Positions 1-4,953 of a DNA stretch of 5,934 nt are shown in pieces; the first letter of the stretch is position 1; every line of letters begins with the position of its first letter. This DNA is from CAZYWA01 sp964650975 [NCBI: uncultured bacterium] (lineage in GTDB: Bacteria; JADJOY01): the NCBI GenBank assembly GCA_964650975.1, contig CAZYWA010000193.1, positions 7,319 through 13,252 on the forward strand, written 5' to 3'. Made by a program: the position numbers and the translations under genes. The notes below the pieces were generated by a model, which saw only the letters and a list, made by a program, of their open reading frames with translations, was not told the origin of the DNA and did not search any database.

Positions 1-1
1 C

Positions 2-814
2 GTGCCGAGCACCTGGCGCGAGATGGGAGTGAGCGTCTCCGGGCAGCCCACCGACTGGCTCTCGTTCGAGCTCCAGCTCAACAACAGCCTCGCGATCGCC
101 ACCGAGTCCGGCGACATCCGCTTCGGCGACGTCGGAGTGCAAGGGATCCGCAACCTCCGCCAGCAAGGTGTCGAGGCGGCGATCAACGATCTCGGCGTGG
201 CCGGTCGCGTGACCGTGCAACCCACCCTCGGCTTCAGCATCGGCGGCAGCTTCTTCACCGGCCAGGCCGATCAGTCCGCGAGCGTCATTCCTGGCTCGAA
301 CATCGGCGGCGACCAGGACCGGGTGATCGTCCGTCCTGCCACCCCCGCGTCCGCCGCGGACGCGGGGGACGAGCCTGAGCGAGTCGCACTGCCGGATACG
401 CGCATCACGGTGCTCCAGGCCGATGCCCGCTACGCGCGCGCCGGATTCGACCTGCGCGCCGAGTACGCGGTGGCGTTGATCGACCACACCGCCGAGCTGA
501 GCACGCTCACCGAGGCGACCGTCGGCAGGCGACAGCAGGGCTTCTACCTCGAAGGCGCCTACGACGTGCTGCGCCTCGTCACCGACTCCGATCAGCGGGT
601 CGACCTCTACTACCGCTATTCCTGGATGAACTTGCAGGACCAGATTCCGAGCGGCTTCGCACGCGACCCTGCGGCGAAGTGGACCATCCACAGCGTGGGC
701 CTCGCCTGGTTCCCGATTCCCGAGGTCGTGGTGAAGCTCGACTACGAGGCACGCCACGACGCCGAGGGCGAGCGCCCCGACCGCCTCAACGCCGGCATCG
801 GCTACTTTTTCTGA
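2..814 (+). CDS. porin-like outer-membrane beta-barrel protein, C-terminal part (5' end outside window)
   Basis: The frame is open from the left edge to TGA at 812-814, so about 270 C-terminal residues are visible and the signal peptide and first strands are missing. The GTG at position 2 sits inside the protein and is not a credible start. Seen: alternating polar/hydrophobic strand-like segments, a WREMG stretch followed by a strand and an asparagine-rich turn (LQLNNS), a G-rich strand (IGGSFFTG), and a C-terminal strand ending GIGYFF, whose terminal Phe is the usual signal for the BAM insertion machinery. The order of these elements resembles phosphate-selective porin O/P-like and related putative porins, so a passive or substrate-specific outer-membrane channel is likely; the substrate is unknown. 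An Ala/Asp-rich probable loop is encoded by a perfect palindrome at 342-368. It is the first visible gene of the plus-strand run and lies 26 bases before the SRPBCC gene. I am fairly sure of the barrel and less sure of the family. Confidence 0.75.
   Translation: MPSTWREMGVSVSGQPTDWLSFELQLNNSLAIATESGDIRFGDVGVQGIRNLRQQGVEAAINDLGVAGRVTVQPTLGFSIGGSFFTGQADQSASVIPGSNIGGDQDRVIVRPATPASAADAGDEPERVALPDTRITVLQADARYARAGFDLRAEYAVALIDHTAELSTLTEATVGRRQQGFYLEGAYDVLRLVTDSDQRVDLYYRYSWMNLQDQIPSGFARDPAAKWTIHSVGLAWFPIPEVVVKLDYEARHDAEGERPDRLNAGIGYFF
342..368. repeat. perfect 13-bp inverted repeat inside the porin gene
   Basis: CCCCCGCGTCCGC (342-354) and GCGGACGCGGGGG (356-368) are exact reverse complements around a single C at 355. 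It encodes PASAADAG, a probable surface loop between barrel strands. The stem is almost all G-C and would form a very stable hairpin in DNA or mRNA; even with a realistic 3-base loop, 12 base pairs remain. Confidence 0.7.
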
Positions 815-824
815 GCACACGGCC

Positions 825-833
825 AGGAAAGGA
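825..833 (+). promoter_or_regulatory. ribosome binding site for the SRPBCC gene
   Basis: AGGAAAGGA is a purine-rich Shine-Dalgarno sequence ending 7 bases before GTG at 841. It decides the start of the SRPBCC gene: the same frame is open further upstream into the porin gene, but no comparable site precedes any earlier start codon there. Confidence 0.7.
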
Positions 834-840
834 TCCGCTC

Positions 841-1311
841 GTGTCCAACCCGATCACACTCCAATTCGAATCGACCCTCGCTGCTCCGCGCGAGCGCGTG
901 TGGAGCTGGATCACCTCGATCGACGGCATCCTGGCCGAGATGCGCCCCTACTTCCGGATGACGGCGCCGGCGCGGGTCCGCGGTCTCACCGAGGTCGACG
1001 TGGTTCCGGGGACACGGCTCTTCCGGAGCTACGTGCTCCTCTTCGGCTTCCTGCCGGTCGATTTCTCGGATCTCACGCTGCTCGAGCTCAGGTCGGGCGA
1101 GGGATTCGTCGAGCAATCGCCGATGGGATCGATGAAGCTCTGGAAGCACGAGCGCTGGATCGCCGACGGGCCGGCCGGCTCGACCTCGGTGAAGCTCGTC
1201 GATCGTCTGACGTTCGAGCCGCGCTTGGCGAGGCCTGTACTAAAGTGGCTCATCCGGCGCTTCTTCGAGCATCGTCACGCGGTGCTTCGCGCCAACCTCG
1301 GCGCCGTCTAG
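841..1311 (+). CDS. SRPBCC (START/Bet v1-like) ligand-binding family protein
   Basis: The product is 156 residues, a normal length for a single SRPBCC domain. It begins at GTG 841, chosen for the strong ribosome binding site at 825-833. Seen: an opening beta-strand and helix with the pattern FESTLAAPRERVWSWI (about residues 9-24), which is the typical N-terminus of these helix-grip folds; central strands with PGTRLFRSYVLLFGFLPVDF (about 56-75); a strand pair ending KHERWI (102-107); then LVDRLTFEP (119-127) and a long C-terminal helix with FFEHRHAVLR (141-150). The fold binds hydrophobic ligands in a cavity between the sheet and the C-terminal helix. There is no signal peptide, so it is probably cytoplasmic. 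The KHER, DRLTFEP and F-HRH-L elements recall SRPBCC proteins of the COG4276 type, which can occur near or fused to SDR-type enzymes, and an SDR lies in this same operon. The ligand is unknown. Confidence 0.72.
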   Translation: MSNPITLQFESTLAAPRERVWSWITSIDGILAEMRPYFRMTAPARVRGLTEVDVVPGTRLFRSYVLLFGFLPVDFSDLTLLELRSGEGFVEQSPMGSMKLWKHERWIADGPAGSTSVKLVDRLTFEPRLARPVLKWLIRRFFEHRHAVLRANLGAV

Positions 1312-1322
1312 CGCGATCCAGA

Positions 1323-1943
1323 ATGCAAATGCGACTCGTTCCACGCATCGTGTGGATCCTCGTGCTGGCCGCCACGCTGCCTGGGGTCGTGGCCGGTATC
1401 GCAGGTGCCGACGACGTCACCGTCTATCTCTCGGCCGACGAAGCCATGAAGCTCGCGTTCCCGGCGGCCAGCCGGTTCGAGACGCTCACCGTGCCGGTGA
1501 GCGCCGAGGTCCGCGCCCGTCTCTCGGAGCGCATGGGCGAGCCCTTCGATGCGCAATCCATCGAGCTCAGGCGCGCGTGGTCGGGCGACGGGAGCGGCGA
1601 GCACCTGGCTGGCCGCGCGGTGCTCAACGACGACATCGGCAAGTACCGTCCGATCACGTACCTGGTGGCGGTCGATCCGCAGGGAAAGGTCGTGCGCGTG
1701 GAGCTCCTCGTCTATCGCGAATCGCACGGCGGGCAAGTTCACGGACGCGACTTTCTGGCGCAATACGAGGGCAAATCGGCAACCGACCCGGTTCGCGTCG
1801 GCAAGGACGTCACCTCGATCTCCGGCGCCACGCTGTCCGCACGCGCCGTGACCAAAGGGGTGAAGCGCACGCTGCTGCTCCTCGAAGCGCTGGATGCGAC
1901 GCCGGCGCCGGCGGCCGCGGGCGCAGCGAGCGGCGCACCATGA
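1323..1943 (+). CDS. secreted FMN-binding domain protein, predicted covalently flavinylated
   Basis: The product is 206 residues from ATG 1323; ATG 1329 is an equally possible start and neither has a clear ribosome binding site. A hydrophobic segment (about residues 8-28, after Arg4 and Arg8) acts as a signal peptide or N-terminal anchor, placing the protein in the periplasm. The FMN_bind core follows: YLVAVDPQGKVVRVELLVYR (113-132), ES-x-G (133-136), FLAQYEGK (144-151) and the flavinylation motif SISGATLS (165-172). In the NqrC/RnfG family the transferase ApbE links FMN by phosphoester to the last Thr of S/T-G-A-T, here Thr170. These domains carry one-electron transfers on the outer face of the inner membrane. 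The position three before the SGAT serine is usually Asp but is Thr164 here. The tail is Ala/Pro-rich. The gene starts 11 bases after the SRPBCC stop and overlaps the next gene by four bases (ATGA), so it is probably coupled to that membrane protein. No apbE gene is in the window. Confidence 0.87.
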   Translation: MQMRLVPRIVWILVLAATLPGVVAGIAGADDVTVYLSADEAMKLAFPAASRFETLTVPVSAEVRARLSERMGEPFDAQSIELRRAWSGDGSGEHLAGRAVLNDDIGKYRPITYLVAVDPQGKVVRVELLVYRESHGGQVHGRDFLAQYEGKSATDPVRVGKDVTSISGATLSARAVTKGVKRTLLLLEALDATPAPAAAGAASGAP

Positions 1944-2464
1944 GCCCGTCCAACGACGCTTCCCAGGCTGCTCCGCGTGCGCCCTTCCTGCTTCGGGAGC
2001 TGCCGGCCACCGTGCGGCTCTTCCTGAGCGGCTTCCTGCTGACGCTCTCGCTCGGCTACGGACTCGGCCTGCTGCACGTCTGGGAGAAGACCGGGATGAA
2101 CGTCTCGGGCATCCAGGACCGCTACGGCGCCCGCGAGACGGAAAGTCATTACGCGAAGAGCCTGGGCGAGCTGCTCGAGACGACCCACAACCACACCATC
2201 ACGTTCTCGTTCATCTTCCTCGCCGTGGGCTCGCTCTTCACCGCGACCGCGGTGCCGCCGCGGCTCAAGCTGACCCTGCTGGTCGAGCCGTGGGTGGCGA
2301 TTCCGGTCACGATGGGCTCGATGTTCGGGACGCGTTACCTCTCGCCGCTCTTCGGATACACGATGTTCGCCGCGAGCATCCTCACGGCGTGCGCGTTCGC
2401 GGCCATGGTGTCGCTGACGTTGCGCGAGCTGTGGCTCGCGCCCGCCGGCGGCCGCTCGCGATGA
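1940..2464 (+). CDS. four-helix integral membrane protein, probable partner of the FMN-binding protein
   Basis: The product is 174 residues, translated from an ATG that overlaps the stop of the FMN-binding gene (ATGA at 1940-1943). Four hydrophobic segments are visible: about residues 25-46, 86-106, 113-130 and 133-161. The stretch between helices 1 and 2 (47-85) is polar and would face one side of the membrane. Histidines cluster around the first two helices: His46 at the end of helix 1, His70 in the loop, and His83 and His85 in TTHNHT leading into helix 2. These could bind heme b or a quinone, though that is inference only. I do not recognise a named family with certainty. The layout resembles small uncharacterised inner-membrane proteins with a histidine-rich start to helix 2 and an LK-x-LL-x-EP/AP motif after it (here LKLTLLVEP, 109-117). 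The likely job is to pass electrons between the quinone pool and the flavinylated neighbour. Confidence 0.75.
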   Translation: MSPSNDASQAAPRAPFLLRELPATVRLFLSGFLLTLSLGYGLGLLHVWEKTGMNVSGIQDRYGARETESHYAKSLGELLETTHNHTITFSFIFLAVGSLFTATAVPPRLKLTLLVEPWVAIPVTMGSMFGTRYLSPLFGYTMFAASILTACAFAAMVSLTLRELWLAPAGGRSR

Positions 2465-3266
2465 CCGACGTCGCGAGCTTCTACCGGGGGCGACGGTCCT
2501 GGTGACCGGAGCTTCGAGCGGGATCGGTGCGGAGCTGGCGCGTCAGCTGGCGCGTCACGGCGCGCGGGTCGCGATCGCCGCCCGCCGCGCCGACCGGCTC
2601 GAGACGCTGGCTGCCGAGCTGCGCGGCATGGGTGCCGAGGTCTTCGCCGTGGGCTGCGACGTCGCCGATCCCGCGTCGGTGACTCGGGCGCTGGCGGCCG
2701 TCGAAGCCAGGCTGGGCGCGCCGGACGTCGCGATCCTCAACGCCGGCATCGGCGAGTCGCGCCGGATCGACGAGTTCTCGGTGGCGTGGGTGCGCCGCAT
2801 CGTCGAGACCAACCTCTTCGGGGTCCTCTACTTCGTCGAGCCGCTGCTGCGATCGATGCTGGCGCGTGGCGCCGGCACCATCGCCGTGACGTCGTCGCTC
2901 TCGCGCGACCGCGCGATGCCGCAGGTCGGTGCTTACGCGGCCAGCAAGGCGGCGCTCTCGGCAGTCGTCGAGTCGCTGGGCATCGACGCGGCGTCGCGCG
3001 GCGTCCGGTTCGTCACCGTCGAGCCGGGCTTCGTGAAGAGCCCGATGACCGATCGCAACCGGTTTCGGATGCCGTTCATGGTGCCGACCGATCGCGCGGC
3101 CGCGATCATGCTGAGCGGAATCGCACGTGGCGTGCCGCTCGTCCGTTTCCCATGGCCCACGGCCGCGATGACCTGGGTGTTCCGCATGCTGCCGGCACGG
3201 CTCTTCCGCTTTGCAGCTCGGTTGCTGGTTCCGAAAGGCGACCTCAAGGCACCCGAGTCGGGCTGA
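2461..3266 (+). CDS. short-chain dehydrogenase/reductase (SDR), apparent 5' frameshift
   Basis: This is a classical SDR with a Rossmann fold. Counting from GTG 2502, which opens the intact frame (254 residues), one sees TGASSGIG (2-9, the dinucleotide-binding TGxxxGxG), AARR (26-29; the Arg pair suggests NADP(H)), CDV (52-54), NAG (80-82), active-site Asn104, Ser at 131-132, YAASK (145-149, catalytic Tyr and Lys) and PGF (175-177). The C-terminus has a hydrophobic, basic region (217-242) that may touch the membrane. GTG 2502 cannot be the natural start, because it drops the first beta-strand. ATG 2461 overlaps the previous stop (ATGA at 2461-2464) and encodes MTDVASFYRG, while the SDR frame just upstream of 2502 encodes ATVLV, exactly the missing strand. 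One extra G in the G run at 2486-2490 would join them. The defect could be a sequencing error or a real mutation. The substrate is unknown; aldehydes, ketones or alcohols are typical. Confidence 0.87.
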
Positions 3267-3270
3267 CTCG
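3254..3270 (+). terminator. weak stem-loop at the convergent gene ends
   Basis: CGAGTC (3254-3259) and GACTCG (3265-3270) form a perfect 6-bp stem with a 5-base loop, followed on the plus strand by CTTTC. It overlaps the SDR stop codon and ends 3 bases before the last codon of the convergent cytochrome-porin gene. It could help end plus-strand transcription, but the stem is short and the T run is only three bases. It is the only hairpin seen in the 7-base gap region between the two genes. Confidence 0.3.
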
Positions 3271-3273
3271 CTT

Positions 3274-4632
3274 TCAGAACATCAGCCACACCAGGAAGAA
3301 GAGCGTGTTGTTGTCGGAGGCGTCGCGGCCCGAGCCGTCGTAGTTGGACGAGCTGCCGTTGAAGTCGAAGTAGGCGACGTACTGCAGCGAAAGCCGCGTG
3401 TTCTCCCACGGGTTGTAGGACACCTGCGAGATCAGGCCGTCGCTCGAGACCTTGCCGTTTCGGCTGCCGCTCACCGCCGCGGCTCCGTAGAGGGTCGAGT
3501 CGCCGCTTCCGAAGGTGCCGAACGGCGCCAGCGTGAAGGCGAGCCGCTGGCCCCAGTAATAGGTGGCGTCGAGGCGTGCGGTCTCGAGGGTGTGCGATCG
3601 GCGATCGGCCGCCCCGGCGGCGGCCGCGGCCGCCAGATTCTGGTCTTCGTGGATGTAGGTCGCGTGGGTGGTGAACCAGTTTCCGTCGAGGGCGAGCTGG
3701 TAGGTGAGGTCGAACGCCACGTCCGTGAATCGGTCCGTCGCGCCCTGAAGCGGCTGGCCCCCGCCTGGCGAGAGCCGTGCGCTCAGGCCGTAGGTGCCGA
3801 GCTCGACGTAGTGATCGCCGAATGTGCGGGTGAACGCCGCGCGCCAGTAGGGGATCGGGTCGAGCGCCACGTCGGTGTCGTTGCCGTCCAGCGGTCGGGA
3901 CACGCCGATCGGCGCCGACTCGTACACCCCGAGCTCCGCATAGATCATGTTGTCGGCGTAGAGGTAGGCGCTCGCGCCGGCCACTTGTTGCGCCAGGCCG
4001 CCGTCGATCAGCGTCGCGGCCGCGGGCGTCGGCTCGACCGACGACGAGGCGTAGGGGAAGCCCCACGTCGGCGTGCTGCTCCACGGGTCTTGCACCGTCG
4101 GGCTGTTGTTGACGCTGACGCCCACCACCAGCGGCGTGTCGGAGACGGTGAGCTGGTCGGCGTAGCGCAGATCCGTGTTGTCGAGGCCGATCTGTCCGCC
4201 CTGCGCGTCGTAGGTGGTCTGGACGAACACGCCGACCTTGGGCGTGATCCCGCCGGCCAGGAAGATGCTGAGCTGATCGGGGAACAGCACGTCGCCGTTC
4301 TTCGAGAAGCCGACATCGGACGGGATCCGGTGCGCGCTGCGGCTGTAGGAGGTCTGGAACATGAGCGAGATCGGCACGGTCGTCGGCAGTGACAGCAGCT
4401 CGTCACCCTCTTTGTCCTTGTCTTCGGTCTTCGCGTCCGCGCTCATGGTGTAGCCGCTGATCTTGAATTCGCGTCCGAACTCGGTCAGCTCGGGGAACTG
4501 GGTGTGGCACACGCTGCAGGCCATGTGAGTTTGACGCGCGAAGCTGGGCACGGCGCGCGCCGGCGCCGGAAGCAGCGCAGCGACCGTGACGCAAGCGAAG
4601 AACGTGACGATGCGACGCCGATTCGACGGCAT
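3274..4632 (-). CDS. fused monoheme cytochrome c / outer-membrane beta-barrel (Cyc2-like architecture)
   Basis: The product is 452 residues from ATG 4632, chosen because it is preceded by a ribosome binding site and followed directly by a signal peptide: basic start (NRRR), hydrophobic core, likely cleavage after ARA (residue 27). An upstream in-frame start at 4722 would put 30 charged residues before the signal. The mature protein begins VPSFARQTHMACSVCHT; C39, C42 and H43 form one c-type heme site, followed by PELTEFGREFK and GY (47-61). The rest consists of beta-strand-like segments with polar loops, ending FFLVWLMF with a terminal Phe for BAM insertion. The FAR...CxxCH...P-L-FG-x-F-GY pattern followed by a barrel of this size matches the layout of Cyc2-type porin-cytochromes, which move electrons across the outer membrane in iron oxidisers. 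Whether it is a true Cyc2 or a separate porin-cytochrome family is unclear. It converges on the SDR gene and has its own upstream region. An Ala-rich loop (334-342) coincides with a GC palindrome. Confidence 0.85.
   Translation of the reverse strand: MPSNRRRIVTFFACVTVAALLPAPARAVPSFARQTHMACSVCHTQFPELTEFGREFKISGYTMSADAKTEDKDKEGDELLSLPTTVPISLMFQTSYSRSAHRIPSDVGFSKNGDVLFPDQLSIFLAGGITPKVGVFVQTTYDAQGGQIGLDNTDLRYADQLTVSDTPLVVGVSVNNSPTVQDPWSSTPTWGFPYASSSVEPTPAAATLIDGGLAQQVAGASAYLYADNMIYAELGVYESAPIGVSRPLDGNDTDVALDPIPYWRAAFTRTFGDHYVELGTYGLSARLSPGGGQPLQGATDRFTDVAFDLTYQLALDGNWFTTHATYIHEDQNLAAAAAAGAADRRSHTLETARLDATYYWGQRLAFTLAPFGTFGSGDSTLYGAAAVSGSRNGKVSSDGLISQVSYNPWENTRLSLQYVAYFDFNGSSSNYDGSGRDASDNNTLFFLVWLMF
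3619..3634. repeat. 16-bp GC-only palindrome inside the cytochrome-porin gene
   Basis: GGCGGCCGCGGCCGCC is its own reverse complement and lies in a longer run of GGC/GCC triplets (from 3616). It encodes the poly-alanine part of a probable barrel loop (residues 334-339). It probably arose by triplet expansion rather than as a regulatory site. Confidence 0.5.
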
Positions 4633-4638
4633 GAGACG

Positions 4639-4646
4639 CCCCCTTT
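4639..4646 (-). promoter_or_regulatory. ribosome binding site for the cytochrome-porin gene
   Basis: On the minus strand AAAGGGGG ends 6 bases before ATG 4632. It fixes this ATG as the start, in agreement with the signal peptide that follows. Confidence 0.6.
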
Positions 4647-4721
4647 GGTTACGGGAGCGATGCGCAATCCTCATGCCCCGGCGGATGTCGCCAGGTCGAA
4701 CGAACGTACGAGCCGTGCCCA

Positions 4722-4745
4722 ACCGAGGTCGCGAGCGACCTCGGT
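4722..4745. repeat. perfect 11-bp inverted repeat (24 bp in total)
   Basis: ACCGAGGTCGC (4722-4732) and GCGACCTCGGT (4735-4745) are exact reverse complements separated by GA. It lies 89 bases upstream of the cytochrome-porin start and about 209 bases past the debranching-enzyme stop. No T run follows on either strand, so it is not a standard intrinsic terminator. It could be an operator for a dimeric regulator, a 5' leader hairpin, or part of a factor-dependent termination signal. ACCGA at 4752-4756 can also pair with the TCGGT end of the right arm, giving an alternative smaller hairpin. Confidence 0.6.
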
Positions 4746-4953
4746 GATCGAACCGAAGTACTCGTAGTCATTTGGGAGTTCTCTTGGGTCCGACGCTGGC
4801 CAGAGCACGCGTCACTGCAGCGGGCCGCACCGATGGGTGACCACGACGCTTCTCTCAATTCCGCCACTTGGTACCAATCCGTGCTTGTGTCCCTCGACCG
4901 ACGCTTCGATTCGGTAACCTCCGACCGCGTCAGCGATGGCCAGCTCGATGCGG

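Larger units (their letters stand above)
4633..4953. other. 321-base non-coding region upstream of the cytochrome-porin gene
   Basis: No convincing gene is found on either strand; the frames open here are extensions or shadows of neighbouring genes with Arg/Ser-rich translations. The region should hold the promoter of the cytochrome-porin gene and the end of the debranching-enzyme transcript. I see no sigma70-like or sigma54-like promoter good enough to mark. It contains a perfect 24-bp inverted repeat (4722-4745), a 10-bp palindrome TTGGTACCAA (4868-4877), and several ACCGA/TCGGT pentamers (4722, 4741, 4752, 4829, 4897 and 4911), some arranged as inverted pairs. Confidence 0.6.

Noticed and set aside
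679-840. Upstream extension of the SRPBCC gene to an earlier start
   Set aside because: The extra 54 residues are Arg/Pro-rich, overlap the porin C-terminus, and a good ribosome binding site precedes GTG 841.
2533-2556. Exact tandem 12-bp duplication in the SDR gene
   Set aside because: It encodes the two LAR-type turns of the first helix, and the helix has normal length for the family, so it is not an insertion.
2933-4084. Open frame of 383 codons on the minus strand across the SDR end and the cytochrome-porin
   Set aside because: Very Arg-rich, spans two convergent real genes in the wrong frame, and shows no recognisable domain.
3211-4392. Long open frame of 393 codons on the plus strand opposite the cytochrome-porin gene
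   Set aside because: Its translation is rich in Arg, Val and Gly with no domain, signal or strand pattern, and it is the mirror of a real gene in GC-rich DNA.
4690-4760. Possible sigma70 or sigma54 promoter for the cytochrome-porin
   Set aside because: TTGGGC-like and GG/GC-like pieces occur on the minus strand, but none has a matching second element at correct spacing.
4504-4767. Small plus-strand open frame of 87 codons overlapping the cytochrome-porin start
   Set aside because: Arg-rich translation without a ribosome binding site, antisense to the signal-peptide and heme-motif coding region.
4868-4877. 10-bp palindrome TTGGTACCAA as an operator
   Set aside because: Too short on its own and without a second copy in the window.
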